The notes: generated by a model from the letters alone, not told the origin. Counted from the stretch's first letter, positions 1 through 10,600 are shown. The stretch: DNA of 64,000 bases from Alteraurantiacibacter buctensis (GCF_009827655.1 NZ_WTYV01000004.1:186001-250000); one strand, 5' to 3'. Numbers and translations: made by a program.

Positions 1-1
1 T

Positions 2-367
2 GAGAACGCAGACGTGGGCAACGTGCCCACCACCCGCCACATGATCTTCCTGACCGACGGCGAGACCGCGCCGCTCGACATCTCCTATGGCTCCTACGGC
101 ATCGAGCCCCTCGACCGGCGGCGCTGGCGGCCCACCTCCAGCATGAGCCTGACGCAGACGGTGGAAGCGCGCTTCAGCTTCGCCTGCGAGGAAGTGAAGC
201 GCCGCAACATCCAGGTCTGGGTGGTCAGCTTCGGCACCAGTGCCAATGCGATCATGCAGAACTGCGCCGGCTCGGGCCACTATTTCGTGGCCGCCAATGC
301 CGCCGAATTGCAGAACACCTTCAGCGAAATCGCCCGTCGCATGGCGGCGCTGCGGATCACCCGCTGA
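2..367 (+). CDS. vWA-domain Tad/Flp pilus-type protein (TadG-like), C-terminal part
   Basis: Reading frame is open from base 2, so the gene starts outside the window and only its C-terminal ~121 residues are here. A von Willebrand A-type segment is visible: the hydrophobic strand ending in LTDGE (RHMIFLTDGE), later IQVWVVSFGT, and a closing helix with FSEIARRMAALR, which is the usual end of TadG-like proteins. These are anchored pilin-like proteins of the tight-adherence (Tad) secretion system in the cell envelope. The stop TGA overlaps the next gene's ATG by one base (TGATG), so the genes are translationally coupled. The two following TadE-like genes support the assignment. The N-terminal membrane anchor cannot be seen. 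Confidence 0.75.
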   Translation, partial: ENADVGNVPTTRHMIFLTDGETAPLDISYGSYGIEPLDRRRWRPTSSMSLTQTVEARFSFACEEVKRRNIQVWVVSFGTSANAIMQNCAGSGHYFVAANAAELQNTFSEIARRMAALRITR

Positions 368-966
368 TGGCCCGCATCCGCCTTTACCGCCGCATTGTCG
401 CCCTGCGTGCCGACACCGGCGGGGCTGCGGTGGTGGAGTTCGCCCTGATCGCCCCGGTGCTGATCATGGCCCTGATGGGCATGTTCGACCTCACCTACAA
501 CATCTACACCTCCGCCATGCTGGAAGGATCGATCCAGAAGGCCGCGCGCGATTCCTCGGTAGAGGATGCCGATGCCGTGGTGGACAACCGCGTCACCAGC
601 GCAGTGAAGTCCATCGCGCCGGATGCCACCCTTACCTTCAGCCGCCGCGCCTATGACACCTATGCCAATGTCGCGCAGCCGGAAGACTTTACCGACCTTG
701 ACAACAACGGGGCCTGCAATGCCGGCGAGCCGTTCGAGGACGTGAACGGCAACAACACCTGGGACCGGGACCGGGGCAGCTCCGGCTTCGGCGGCGCGCG
801 CGATGCGGTGATGTACGAGGTGACGGTCAGCTATCCGCGGCCCTTCCCCATTTCGCGCTTTGTCCCGGGCATGGACGCACGGGTGACGACCGTGGCGCGC
901 ACGATCCTGCGCAACCAGCCCTTTGGCATGCAGCAGACTTCGGTGCGGGTGGGCAACTGCACATGA
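367..966 (+). CDS. TadE-like pilus assembly protein
   Basis: 199 residues. An N-terminal basic stretch is followed by the TadE signature: DTGGAAVVEFALIAPVL, in which the Glu before FAL is the pseudopilin-type residue, leading into one membrane helix (to about residue 45). The rest is predicted to be outside the inner membrane and contains an acidic, Asn-rich stretch around residues 115-140 (DLDNNGACNAGE, NGNNTWDRDR) that resembles a calcium-binding loop; that reading is inference. The start ATG overlaps the previous stop by one base and the stop overlaps the next ATG (ATGA). TadE-family proteins are minor pseudopilins of Flp pili, but the main Tad ATPase and secretin genes are not in this window. 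Confidence 0.8.
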   Translation: MARIRLYRRIVALRADTGGAAVVEFALIAPVLIMALMGMFDLTYNIYTSAMLEGSIQKAARDSSVEDADAVVDNRVTSAVKSIAPDATLTFSRRAYDTYANVAQPEDFTDLDNNGACNAGEPFEDVNGNNTWDRDRGSSGFGGARDAVMYEVTVSYPRPFPISRFVPGMDARVTTVARTILRNQPFGMQQTSVRVGNCT

Positions 967-1898
967 CCGCAAGCCCCCCTGCCCGCCCCTTGCGCGCCCT
1001 CGCCGCCCGCCTGCGGGGCTGCACCGCCGGCCTGGCCGCGACCGAGTTTGCCCTGACCTTTCCGATCATCCTCGCCCTGGGGCTGACCGGGCTGGAGCTG
1101 TGCAACCGCACGATCGTGACCATGCAGGTCAACCAGCTGGCCGTGCAGCTGGCCGACAACGCCTCGCGCATCGGTGACGAATCCATGCTCCAGGACCGGC
1201 GGATCTACGAAAGCGATATCCAGGACCTGTTCTATGGCGCGGAGCTGCAGGCTGGCCCGTCGTTGAACCTCTATGGCCAGGGGCGGGTGATCCTCAGCAG
1301 CCTGGAAGTGGTGCCCGGCACCAACAACCAGTATATTCACTGGCAGCGCTGCATGGGCGCGCTGCGTTCCAATTCAACCTATGGCAATGAGGGTGACGGG
1401 CGGAACGGCGGCTTTCCCGGCATGGGCCCCCCGGGCGAGGAAGTGCTCGCCTTTCCCGACGAAGCGGTCATGTTCGTGGAGCTGCATTACGAATACAAGC
1501 CGATCATCGGCAATCCGTTTGGCAGCCCATCACAGATTCATTCGCGCGCCAGCTTCACCGTGCGCGATGACCGCGACCTGTCACAGATTTACCAGAAGGA
1601 CGCATCGAACCCGGCGACGGTGGCATCCTGCGGCAGCTATGGCACCACCAGCTACAGCGATCCCCTGCCTGCCGGATCCAGTTCCAGCTCCACATCGAGC
1701 ACATCGTCGACCAGCACAACCAGTGGCGGAACCTCGGCTAGCTCCACTACGACGGGCGGCACTACAACCACGGGTAGCAGCACAACCACCGGAGGAACGA
1801 GCACGACATCGGGCAGCTCGACCACCACGTCCGGCGGCTCCAGCACTTCGGGCGGGACGACCTGCACCTTCCTGATGCGGCTGCTGTTCCTCTGCTGA
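963..1898 (+). CDS. TadE-like protein with Ser/Thr/Gly-rich tail
   Basis: 311 residues. The N-terminus has a TadE-type signature (GLAATEFALTFPIILALGLTGLEL, residues ~24-47; written here only as its parts ATEFALTFP and the helix after it), then an extracytoplasmic domain of about 180 residues. From about residue 237 to 300 the chain is nearly pure Ser, Thr and Gly in imperfect short repeats (STTTGG, TSTTSG types), ending in a hydrophobic tail with two Cys (CTFLMRLLFLC). The tail looks like a flexible or glycosylatable stalk; function is inference. It starts inside the previous stop (ATGA overlap), forming a three-gene coupled unit. Confidence 0.72.
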   Translation: MTASPPARPLRALAARLRGCTAGLAATEFALTFPIILALGLTGLELCNRTIVTMQVNQLAVQLADNASRIGDESMLQDRRIYESDIQDLFYGAELQAGPSLNLYGQGRVILSSLEVVPGTNNQYIHWQRCMGALRSNSTYGNEGDGRNGGFPGMGPPGEEVLAFPDEAVMFVELHYEYKPIIGNPFGSPSQIHSRASFTVRDDRDLSQIYQKDASNPATVASCGSYGTTSYSDPLPAGSSSSSTSSTSSTSTTSGGTSASSTTTGGTTTTGSSTTTGGTSTTSGSSTTTSGGSSTSGGTTCTFLMRLLFLC

Positions 1899-1908
1899 CA
1901 GGCAGGTA

Positions 1909-1938
1909 ACCGGCCGGGGCACACCGCCCCGCGCCGGT
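1909..1938. terminator. hairpin between convergent tadE-like gene and pdhB
   Basis: An imperfect inverted repeat (ACCGGCCGGGGC, loop ACACC, GCCCCGCGCCGGT, one bulged G) lies between two genes that run toward each other. Position and stem strength suggest a shared terminator, but neither strand shows a clear T-run after the stem. Confidence 0.4.
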
Positions 1939-1955
1939 ATTGCTGCCCTATCGAC

Positions 1956-3320
1956 TCAGCCCTTGTAGCAGACCTTCTTTGCGGCCGTGACGATGCGCGA
2001 GGCATCGATCAGCGCCAGCTTTTCCAGGTTCGCGGCATAGGGCAGCGGCACGTCCTCGTTGCACACCCGAATGACCGGTGCGTCGAGCAGGTCGAAGCCC
2101 TGCTCCATGCACACTGCAATCACTTCCGACGCGATCGAGCAGGCCGGCCAGCCTTCCTCGGCCACCACCAGGCGGTTGGTTTTTGCCAGGCTGTCGAGGA
2201 TGGTCTGGCTATCGAGCGGGCGCAGGGTGCGCAGGTCGATCACTTCGGCATCGATGCCTTCTTCCGCCAGCTTTTCAGCTGCTTCCAGCGCAAACTTCAC
2301 ACCGATGGAGTAGGACACGATGGTCACGTCGGCACCTTCGCGCATGATCCTCGCCTTGCCGATCGGCAGCACGTGATCGTCAAGCTGGGCCAGCTCGAAG
2401 CTGTTGCCGTAGACAAGCTCGTTTTCCAGGAAGATCACCGGATCGTCACTGCGGATGGCCGCCTTCAGCAGGCCCTTGGCATCGCTCGAATCGTACGGAG
2501 CGATAACGATCAGGCCCGGAACGCTGGCATACCACGGGGCATAGTTCTGGCTGTGCTGCGCGGCCACGCGGCTGGCCGCGCCGTTGGGGCCGCGAAACAC
2601 CACCGGGCAACGCATTTGGCCGCCCGACATGTAGTTGGTCTTGGCCGCCGAGTTGATGATGTGGTCAATCGCCTGCATGGCGAAGTTGAAGGTCATGAAC
2701 TCGACCACCGGGCGCAGGCCGCCCATCGCCGCACCCGTGCCGATGCCGGCAAAGCCGTATTCGGTGATCGGCGTGTCGATCACGCGCTTGGGGCCGAATT
2801 CCTCCAGCAACCCTTGCGTCACCTTGTAGGCACCCTGGTATTCGGCCACTTCCTCGCCCATTACGAAGACGCGCGGGTCACGGCGCATTTCCTCGGCCAT
2901 GGCATCGCGCAGCGCCTCGCGCACGGTCAGCTTGATCATGTTGGTGCCGGCGGGAATTGCGGGGTCTTCCACCCTTGCGGCCGGGGCCGGGCGTTCGGCG
3001 GGTGCCGCCGCCTCGGGAGCCGGGGACGGAGCGCTTTTTGCTGCGGCCGCAGGCGATGCAACGGGCGCCGCCACCTCGCCCTCGCCGTTCAGCACGGCGA
3101 TTACCGTGCCCACCTTCACGCCTTCGGAGCCTTCGGGAACCAGGATCTGGCCCACGGTGCCCTCGTCGATGGATTCGAACTCCATCGTCGCCTTGTCGGT
3201 CTCGATCTCGGCCAGCACGTCGCCGGCTTTCACGCTGTCGCCTTCCTTCACCAGCCACTTGGCCAGCGTGCCTTCCTCCATCGTGGGGGAGAGCGCGGGC
3301 ATCTTCAGTTCAATCGCCAT
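1956..3320 (-). CDS. pdhB: pyruvate dehydrogenase E1 component subunit beta, lipoyl-domain fusion
   Basis: 454 residues. E1-beta forms with PdhA the thiamine-diphosphate enzyme that decarboxylates pyruvate and transfers the acetyl group to lipoyl groups, feeding acetyl-CoA into the TCA cycle. Residues 1-80 are a biotinyl/lipoyl domain with the modifiable Lys in [10 protein letters not shown] (K43). An Ala/Pro/Glu-rich flexible linker follows (~82-125), then the transketolase-like pyrimidine-binding and C-terminal domains ([32 protein letters not shown], PFxx-type [24 protein letters not shown]). A lipoyl domain fused to E1-beta is normal in alphaproteobacteria. The start at [12 protein letters not shown] is chosen because it is the family N-terminus; a longer frame upstream would run into pdhA. 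One base separates it from the pdhA stop, so the pair is one operon. Confidence 0.95.
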   Translation of the reverse strand: MAIELKMPALSPTMEEGTLAKWLVKEGDSVKAGDVLAEIETDKATMEFESIDEGTVGQILVPEGSEGVKVGTVIAVLNGEGEVAAPVASPAAAAKSAPSPAPEAAAPAERPAPAARVEDPAIPAGTNMIKLTVREALRDAMAEEMRRDPRVFVMGEEVAEYQGAYKVTQGLLEEFGPKRVIDTPITEYGFAGIGTGAAMGGLRPVVEFMTFNFAMQAIDHIINSAAKTNYMSGGQMRCPVVFRGPNGAASRVAAQHSQNYAPWYASVPGLIVIAPYDSSDAKGLLKAAIRSDDPVIFLENELVYGNSFELAQLDDHVLPIGKARIMREGADVTIVSYSIGVKFALEAAEKLAEEGIDAEVIDLRTLRPLDSQTILDSLAKTNRLVVAEEGWPACSIASEVIAVCMEQGFDLLDAPVIRVCNEDVPLPYAANLEKLALIDASRIVTAAKKVCYKG

Positions 3321-3321
3321 C

Positions 3322-4416
3322 TCAGTAGGTCCCCACCAGCACGTCGGTATAGAGTTCGGACGGAGCCGGTTCGGGCGACTTTTCGGCAAAGTCAGCCGCC
3401 TCGGCCACGCTGGTGCGAATGTCCTTCTCGATATCCTTCAGCCGGTCTTCCGAAACGCCCAGCTTGAGCAGTTCGGCCTTGGCCATCTCGATCGGGTCGC
3501 TCTTCTCGCGAACGCCCTGCACTTCCTCGCGGGTGCGATACTTGGCCGGGTCGGACATGGAGTGGCCGCGATAGCGATAGGTGTTGAGCTCCATCAGCAC
3601 CGGCCCGTTGCCGCCGCGCACGTGTTCCACCGCGATGCGGGCGGCCTGGTGCACTTCCAGCACGTCCATGCCGTTCACTTCCATGCCGGGAATGCGGAAA
3701 GCCGTGCCGCGGCGATAGAACTCGGTCTCGGCGCTGGAGCGCTTGACGCTGGTGCCCATGGCGTACTGGTTGTTCTCGACCACGAAGATAATCGGCAGGC
3801 CCCACAGGCTGGCCATGTTCATGGTTTCATAGACCTGGCCCTGGTTGGCCGCACCGTCACCGAAGTAGGCCATGCACAGGCCGCCATCCTCGTTGTACTT
3901 GTGGGCAAAGGCCAGGCCCCCGCCCAGCGACACCTGCGCGCCGACGATGCCGTGGCCGCCGTAGAAGGCATGCTCGGTGCTGAACATGTGCATCGAGCCG
4001 CCCTTGCCCCGGCTGATGCCGGCTTCGCGCCCGGTCAGTTCGGCCATGATGATCTTGGGATCGATGCCATAGGCCAGCATGTGGCCATGGTCGCGATAGC
4101 CGGTGATCACGCTGTCCTTGCCTTCGTTCAGCGCGCTTTGCAGACCCACCGCAACCGCTTCCTGGCCAATGTACAGGTGGCAGAAACCGCCGATCAGGCC
4201 CAGGCCATATAGCTGGCCGGCCTTCTCCTCGAACCGGCGGATCAGCAGCATCTTCTGGTAGAAGCCCAGCAACTCTTCCTCGCTGGCGTTGAAGCGGCGG
4301 TCCTTCTCGAACCGTTCCTGCAGGCTGCGCAGCTCGAAATTGTCGCCATTACCGGCATTTGCCGCAGACTTTGCGGTCTTGCCGCCAGATGCAGAAGAAG
4401 AAGCTGATCGTGCCAA
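3322..4416 (-). CDS. pdhA: pyruvate dehydrogenase E1 component subunit alpha
   Basis: 364 residues, typical length. Contains the thiamine-diphosphate motif GDGAANQGQ...[11 protein letters not shown] and the substrate/phosphorylation-loop type region [15 protein letters not shown]. Also [19 protein letters not shown] and [11 protein letters not shown], which are diagnostic of bacterial E1-alpha. The best start is TTG at 4416: the preceding in-frame codons lack ATG/GTG and the Ser/Ala/Lys-rich leader (about residues 1-25) is usual for sphingomonad PdhA. It lies directly upstream of pdhB with a single base between them, and downstream of ftsB (155-bp gap), a common order in the group. Confidence 0.94.
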   Translation of the reverse strand: MARSASSSASGGKTAKSAANAGNGDNFELRSLQERFEKDRRFNASEEELLGFYQKMLLIRRFEEKAGQLYGLGLIGGFCHLYIGQEAVAVGLQSALNEGKDSVITGYRDHGHMLAYGIDPKIIMAELTGREAGISRGKGGSMHMFSTEHAFYGGHGIVGAQVSLGGGLAFAHKYNEDGGLCMAYFGDGAANQGQVYETMNMASLWGLPIIFVVENNQYAMGTSVKRSSAETEFYRRGTAFRIPGMEVNGMDVLEVHQAARIAVEHVRGGNGPVLMELNTYRYRGHSMSDPAKYRTREEVQGVREKSDPIEMAKAELLKLGVSEDRLKDIEKDIRTSVAEAADFAEKSPEPAPSELYTDVLVGTY

Positions 4417-4571
4417 AATCCACCATCCCGATGCGCGCCGGAGGGGCCGGCGCCGCTTGCCGTTCGGCTATAGGCAGATCATCGGCGGCCATGCAACGGG
4501 GCGAATCAGCAATGAACCGATGCGGTTAGAAAAGCTGCAAGTGGGTACCCGCGCGGTTTGCGCGGAGGGAG

Positions 4572-4874
4572 CTACTGCTCCAGATCGATGACGTATTCGT
4601 CAGGGTGGGCGACGTTGAGGTTCTGCCGCACCTGCTCGCTGGCAAGGTCCGGATCGACATGATCAGGGTCCAGCAGGTCAACCCGGTTGCGCAGCACGGC
4701 ACGCTGCTGTTCCAGCGCGGCGATCTGTTGTTCGCGATGATCCAGCAGGGCAGACTGCTCGCTCCACGCCAGCAGGCCGAACGGGCCAATCAGCGCCATG
4801 GCCCCCAGCCCCAGCAGCCATGCCAGGGAGAACCACTGCATGCGTTTCTCGCGCCGGGCCGATTGAGCGTTCAT
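4572..4874 (-). CDS. ftsB: FtsB/DivIC-family septum formation initiator
   Basis: 100 residues, typical for the family. A short basic cytoplasmic tail is followed by one membrane helix (~residues 12-36, WFSLAWLLGLGAMALIGPFG), a coiled coil (~40-70, LLDHREQQIAALEQQRAVLRNRV) and a C-terminal segment. This is the bitopic architecture of FtsB, which with FtsL and FtsQ links the divisome to septal peptidoglycan synthesis. The position upstream of pdhA is conserved in alphaproteobacteria. It could be called DivIC; the two names cover one family. Confidence 0.82.
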   Translation of the reverse strand: MNAQSARREKRMQWFSLAWLLGLGAMALIGPFGLLAWSEQSALLDHREQQIAALEQQRAVLRNRVDLLDPDHVDPDLASEQVRQNLNVAHPDEYVIDLEQ

Positions 4875-5076
4875 GATGCAACAGAATCATACTTCAGGCG
4901 GCGATTCAAGCACTTTCGCCGGTGTTCGTTGACGGTGCCAGAACATCTCCCCCGTAGTGCCTTGCGAATTTCCGGAGCGCAGGCTGCCAAATTGTTGATT
5001 AAGCCCAGCGCAAGTTACTTGCCTGTAACGCCGGGCAAGGCCACTAGGGGGCATCGCAAGGGAGACCCATCCGATC

Positions 5077-5616
5077 ATGTTCGCGCAGCGCGTAGCCATC
5101 GTTCTCGCCGGCAGCAGTGCCCTCGCCTGCCTGCCTGCTCCGGCTTTTGCCCAGGTGCCGGAAGGGGTCACCCTCAATATCCTGCGCGAGTGTTCGCGGA
5201 TCGATGATCCCTCTGCTCGCCTGGCCTGCTATGATAACAACATGCGCGCGGCTGGCGGCCAGGCCCGGAACACCATCCCGGGCCAGGTACAGGTGCAAGG
5301 TGGCGGTGCGGTAAGCACGGACGGCCGCCCGGCAGGTTTCGGGCGCGAGGACCTGCCCGTGCCGCAGGCAGCACAGGCCCAGAGCTATGGTCCGGACGAG
5401 ATTACGGCCACGGTCACCGAAGTGACCCAGCGTGGCCCCGGCATCTATCTGCTGACGCTGGAAGGCGACGCGCAGTGGGTGTTCACGGAAGGCGTCAGCA
5501 TGTCGTACAACCCGCCGCGTCGCGGATCGCGGGTGGAAATCATGCGCGGCGCGATGGACAGCTTCCTGCTTCGGTTCGACAATCAGGAGTCGGTGCGCGT
5601 CCGCCGGGTCCAGTGA
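5077..5616 (+). CDS. secreted protein of unknown function
   Basis: 179 residues. Residues 1-24 are a Sec signal peptide ending PAPAFA|Q. The mature N-terminus has the pattern ILRECSRIDDPSARLACYDNN (quoted in parts: ECSRIDD, ARLACYD), a short two-Cys motif seen in many exported proteobacterial proteins and probably disulfide-bonded. The C-terminal half (residues ~105-179) is beta-rich with alternating hydrophobics, resembling a small barrel. No enzyme motif is visible. The gene stands alone between ftsB (divergent) and the MarR gene (convergent). Function not assigned. Confidence 0.7.
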   Translation: MFAQRVAIVLAGSSALACLPAPAFAQVPEGVTLNILRECSRIDDPSARLACYDNNMRAAGGQARNTIPGQVQVQGGGAVSTDGRPAGFGREDLPVPQAAQAQSYGPDEITATVTEVTQRGPGIYLLTLEGDAQWVFTEGVSMSYNPPRRGSRVEIMRGAMDSFLLRFDNQESVRVRRVQ

Positions 5617-5635
5617 GGCTTGCAGGGCTGCCGCT

Positions 5636-6955
5636 TCAGCGGTGCCCCAGTTCCTCATAGGCCCGTTCGCGCTCCAGCTGGATCACGGCGTTGCGGCGGA
5701 TCTTGTCGAAGGTCGCCAGGAATTCGTCCCGCTCGGTTTCGGATAGCGGCCCCAGCAGGAATGCGCTGCGCTGGCGGCTGGCATCCTGGATCACGTTGAA
5801 CAGGCGGGCGCCCTCCTCCGTTGGGCTGAACCGTCCGTGGCGCCGGCCCGGCCCGCCCTCGCGTTCCACCAGCCCGCGCTCGATCAGCGCGTTGACCGTG
5901 CGTCCCGCCTGGCTGTGATCGCGATCGATCCGGTCGACCAGCACGTGCCAGTCGATCGGCGGAGCCAGCCCGATCTCGTTGAGAACCCAGGCTTCGAAGC
6001 TGGACAGGCCCGTCAGCCGCTTGAACGTCAGCGAGCCGCTGCGGCTGAAATAGGAACTGAGCGTCATCAACGGCGAGATGATGCGGCTGCGGTCCATCAC
6101 GATCCGATCGCCGCTGCCCTCGCTTTCCACCGCTGCGCCGGGCCGCGGGAAGTTGGACGGCTCCTGCCCCTGGCTGAGGCTGCGCTCCTGCTCATAGAGC
6201 AGCACGGACTGTTCCAGCAGCTTCTCGATCACGTTGAAGAAGCGCGCCAGTTCGGCATCGCCGATGTCGAAGGTCAGCTCACGGTTGCGCAGGTCCGCCA
6301 GGCGCAACAGGCGCACCGCGTGTTCCTGCCCCTTGCGGGTGAGCGAAAGCGGCGAGCGAAGCTGTTCGCGCTCGACCAGCCTGATCTCCAGCAGCCGCTT
6401 GACCGACCGGCTGACCTGGGCCTTGTCCACCCCCACCGCCGCCGAGATGCCGGCCGGCACCAGTGGGCCAAGATTATGCAGCAGGAACAGGATGCGCCGG
6501 TCCAGCTCGATCAGGTCGAGCTCGCGCGCATAGGCCATCTCGGCACTTTCGCGCACCTTGAACAGCAGTTGCCACAGTTCGCTCTGGATCACCGAGGTGG
6601 CGGGGCGGCCGGCGGTGCCGGATGCCTTGGCCGGCTCGAGCCCGTTGAGGATGATGTTCAGGCGAAGGGCGAATTCCGAGGGCGGAGAGTCGGGTGCGCC
6701 CCCGCCACTCGCCTGGCGTTCTGACGAAACGCTGCCGATAACATAGGCCTCGACGATCTGGATAGCTTCGGCTGCCATCGGCCCAAGGCCTGCGACGATC
6801 GTTTCCATCGCCGGGGGTGCACAGGGCATGGGATCATCCGTGCCGCATTGACCGGTCAGGATGGCCGAGCGCAAGTCCAGCGCACGTTCGATCAGGCTGC
6901 TGCGCCAGTCAGGGCCGGCGACCGCGTCGCGATCCTGGTGCACCCCTTTTCCCAA
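5636..6955 (-). CDS. tandem MarR-type winged-helix regulator
   Basis: 439 residues, about three times the length of a normal MarR protein. Two winged-helix units are visible. The first (~135-260) has LIELDRRILFLLHNLG, then helix-turn-helix AAVGVDKAQVSRSVKRLLEIRLVER and the wing SPLSLTRKG. The second (~283-435) has LSSFEAWVLNEIG, HSQAGRTVNALIERGLVEREG and the wing RHGRFSPTEEG. A single chain can thus mimic a MarR dimer. The start is TTG at 6955 because GGGGAG lies eight bases upstream. It is divergent from the TonB-dependent receptor across a 650-bp gap and may regulate it; that is inference from position only. The N-terminal ~120 residues match no domain I recognise. Confidence 0.78.
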   Translation of the reverse strand: MGKGVHQDRDAVAGPDWRSSLIERALDLRSAILTGQCGTDDPMPCAPPAMETIVAGLGPMAAEAIQIVEAYVIGSVSSERQASGGGAPDSPPSEFALRLNIILNGLEPAKASGTAGRPATSVIQSELWQLLFKVRESAEMAYARELDLIELDRRILFLLHNLGPLVPAGISAAVGVDKAQVSRSVKRLLEIRLVEREQLRSPLSLTRKGQEHAVRLLRLADLRNRELTFDIGDAELARFFNVIEKLLEQSVLLYEQERSLSQGQEPSNFPRPGAAVESEGSGDRIVMDRSRIISPLMTLSSYFSRSGSLTFKRLTGLSSFEAWVLNEIGLAPPIDWHVLVDRIDRDHSQAGRTVNALIERGLVEREGGPGRRHGRFSPTEEGARLFNVIQDASRQRSAFLLGPLSETERDEFLATFDKIRRNAVIQLERERAYEELGHR

Positions 6956-7605
6956 ACCCCGAACTCCCCAAACTATCCGAAGTAAGACAGCACATTCCGC
7001 CTGCTTTGGCTATGGCGGACGTTGTCAACCATTCGGCAAATCTGCCTTCTGCCTGACAGGTCGCCCCGAAGGGCCCGAAGGGCGGCGAATTGGAGCGGAT
7101 GTTATCAACCTTTTCACCCGGCGGAAGTTGGCAGGGCGATGCAGGTAAGCAACACCCGGCCGGGCTCGCCACACTCTATCACATGTTACCATGTTGTGTT
7201 TAAAGCACTTTTATTCGTATTACGATCGGTGACGAGGCCTGCGGCGCGCCGGTTTTGGCCGCATTTTTCGGGACATAGTCAAACGGCGCTCCGGAATGTG
7301 GGGGAAGGCAGGCTAGACACAGTCAACAAGCGACAATATGCAGGCCAGGCACGGCAACAGGCGATTCATGGCCTGACCGTTGGGGGAAGGAATCAATGAG
7401 TGCAGCATATTCCTGCGCCAGTCGCATGCGGAGCGCTGTAGCGCTCCGGGCGGATGATTCCCGCAACCTGTCCTATCTTTTCGGTGTGCCCGCCCTGCTC
7501 TGCAGGTGAGCATCGTGCGTGGCCCGATGCCGCGCGACCGGAACGGAAGGAACGCAAAATCGCGGGCGGCATCAGCCGCCAACGTTAAAGTGAAGGGAGC
7601 ACGAA
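6956..7605. other. 650-bp intergenic region between divergent MarR and TonB-receptor genes
   Basis: No convincing gene is seen on either strand. It holds an AT-richer core (about 7190-7300), a GC-rich stem-forming stretch near 7061-7089 (CGCCC...GGGCG) and the dyad at 7429-7448. A perfect TTGACA sits on the minus strand at about 7023-7028, but no good -10 follows at normal spacing. The receptor's ribosome site is AGGGAG about ten bases before GTG 7606. The region presumably carries both promoters and a long 5' leader for the receptor mRNA. Confidence 0.55.
7429..7448. promoter_or_regulatory. perfect 9-bp inverted repeat upstream of TonB receptor
   Basis: CGGAGCGCT, two bases GT, then AGCGCTCCG: a perfect 9-bp dyad with a 2-bp centre, about 160 bp before the receptor start. 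The near-zero spacing fits a protein-binding operator better than an RNA hairpin. MarR proteins bind dyads of this size, and one is divergently encoded next door. Binding is inference. Confidence 0.4.
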
Positions 7606-10600
7606 GTGAGAGGTTTTAACAACAAGCGGGTCGTCAAGGCCCTGCTGCTGGCAGGTGGAGCCAGCGCCATTGTCACTGCCATTCCGGCAGCGGCACAGGA
7701 AGATGGTGCGAACTCGGACGACCGCATCGTCGTGACCGGTTCGCGCATCCGCGTGCAGGACTACGAGTCCAACAGCCCGATCGTCACCGTCGGTGCCGAC
7801 CTGCTGGAGAACTCGGGCACTTCGTCGGTCGAAGTGAACCTGAACCGCCTGCCGCAGTTCGTGCCTGAAAAGACCCCGACCCAGGGCGGCGACATCCAGG
7901 CAACCCCGACCAACACCCCGGGTTCGGCCACCGTGTCGCTGCGCGGCATCGGCTCGAACCGCAACGTGGTGCTGATCGACGGTCGCCGTGCAACCCCCGG
8001 CAGCGCCAGCATGGCGGTGGACATCAACACCCTGCCTTCGGCCGCCATCGAGCGCGTCGAAATCATCTCGGGTGGTGCGTCCTCCACCTACGGTGCCGAC
8101 GCCGTCGGCGGCGTGGTGAACTTCATCCTCAAGAAGAACTTCGAGGGTATCGAGTTCAGCGGCCGTTACGGCATCACCCAGGAAGGCGACGGGGCGGAAT
8201 ACGACCTCAGCGCGCTGATGGGCACCAACTTCGCAGACGGGCGCGGCAACATCAGCCTCGCCATGTCGACCTCGGACCGCAAGGCGTCCTACCGTGAAGA
8301 CCGCAGCTGGTACAACGAGCTGTGGGCCAACCCCAATGTGGGCGGCAACTACTTCTTCCCGACCTATTCGGGCATCACCCAGACGGGTGCCAACGCCCAA
8401 TACCAGGCGCTGCTGAACGCCATGTTCCCGAACCGCACGCCGGGCACCAACGTGTCGGCCACCGGCTCGCTGTATTTCCTGCCGGACGGCACGCCGTTCA
8501 CTTTCGGCAACAGCGCGGCAGGCGTTTCGGGCGTGTCGAACTTCCCGACCAGCCTGATCGATGGCCAGGAAACCGTGCGTTCGTCGCTGGGCGGCATCTC
8601 GCAGAACTTCCAGGACGATTACCTGAACCTGCCGCTGACCCGCTACAACTTCTATGTGCGCGGTTCGTACGACATCAATGACTGGGTGTCGGCGATTGCC
8701 CAGGGCTATTTCAGCACCTCGCACACCGAAACCGTCCAGCAGCCGGGTCCGATCGTGGGTGGCTGGAACGTGGTGGTCCCGCGTTACATCAGCGGCGTCA
8801 ACGGCGCCACGGTGAACGATGCGACCTGGCTGCCGGCTAACCTGACGGCGCTGCTCAACGCTCGCGGAACGACTGTTGCTCCGCTGGCTCCTCAGGGCGC
8901 AGCAGAATCCGCTGTGGATTACGCGGCACGTCAGGCAGCGTATCAGCGGCTGCTTGACTCGACGGCGTGCCTCGCGGCCGGCCAGGGCTCGGCGGATGCC
9001 AACAACTTCGTTTCGCAGCGGGCGTGTTCGTGGTCGCCGACCGGCTATGTGCCAGGCCTCGGCAACCGCGAGGTTATCACCGACAACTACACGTACAACA
9101 TGGTGTTTGGCCTCCAGGGCGTGATCCCGGGTTCCGACTGGAGCTGGGACATCACATGGAACCGCGGTGAATCGGCCACCAACTTCATCACCACCGGTGT
9201 TGCCTCGCTGGAGCGCCTGCGCGCGGTGATGTCTGCGCCGAACTTCGGCGCTGGCTTCGTGCGCCAGGGCAACGCTGCGGGTGGTGGCTTCGGTGCAAAC
9301 CGGGCAACCTGCACCACCGGCCTCAACCCGTTCTCGGGCGTGACGCCGTCGCAGGATTGTATCGATGCGGTGAACGCCGACCTGAAGGAAACCGGCACCA
9401 TGCGGCAGACCGTGTGGGAAGCCAACATGGAAGGGTCGCTATTCGACCTGCCCGCCGGTGAAATGCGCGCAGCCATCGGCGCGTCGTATCGCGAGAATCT
9501 CTATGAGTTCCGCGAAGACACGCTGAAGGAAGTGACCAGCAGCTTCCTCGACCAGGCTCTGGGCATCTACCCCGCCCGCAGCATCGACGAGCAGATCAGC
9601 AACCGCGATGTGTACGGCGAAGTCTCGATCCCGCTGCTGCACGATCTGCCGCTGATCCAGCAGTTCGACCTGGTCGGCGGTATCCGCTACACCGACTCCA
9701 GTCAGACCGGTGGCAGCACCACCTGGAAGGTTGAGGCTAGCTGGGAAGTGACCGACTGGCTGCGCTTCCGTGGCGGCTACAACCGCGCAGAGCGTGCGCC
9801 GAACATGGGCGAACTCTACTCGTTCACCCAGAACTTCGGCCTGCTGACGGGCGGCGATGCCTGCTCCACCGGCAACCCGTTCTCGTATTCGGCCAACCCG
9901 GCCAATGCGAACGGCAACCGCGTGAAGGCCCTGTGCGTGCAGTTGATGGACAAGACCCGCATCCCGGGTCAGCCGCTCAACTCCGAGCTGTACTACGGCA
10001 ACGGCCTGCCCTCCACCGATCCGGCGTACATCGCCCCGTCGGCGGGTTCGACCAGCACGTCGACTGCTCCGGGCTTCGCGTTCCCCTACTTCGTGGGCAA
10101 CCCGAACCTGACCAACGAAACGGCCAAGACGATCACGGCGGGCATGGTGCTGGAATCGCCGGTTGCCAGCGGCGCCTTCAGCGGCATGCGCCTGGCGGTC
10201 GACTACTACAACATCAAGGTGAACGATGCGATCGGTCTGCTGTCCGGTCAGACGCTGCAGCAGCTGTGTCTGGACCCGGCCTTCAACCCGACGTTCGATC
10301 CGAACAGCTTCGCCTGCGAAAACTTCCAGCGTGGTACGGGTGGCGGCATCGGCGCAGTGCGCCTGGCCTACACCAACTCGGCGGCGTTCCGCACGTCGGG
10401 TATCGACGCCCAGCTGGATTGGCGGATGGACGTGGGTCCGGGCACGCTGAGCCTGAACACCGTGTTCAACTACCTGATGTCGCTGCGGTCTTCGCCGTTC
10501 TACTCGGGTGTGCCGGCCGCTTCGCAGACGCCGTTCCGTCAGCTCGCGGGCACTTTCGCGGCTCCGGATGCCGGGCTGCAGTCGTTCGCCTACCGTTACA

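Noticed and set aside
7300-7605. Cobalamin or other riboswitch in the TonB-receptor leader
   Set aside because: I looked for the cobalamin box pattern; only loose G-rich strings (GGGGAAGG) occur, without the rest of the conserved core.
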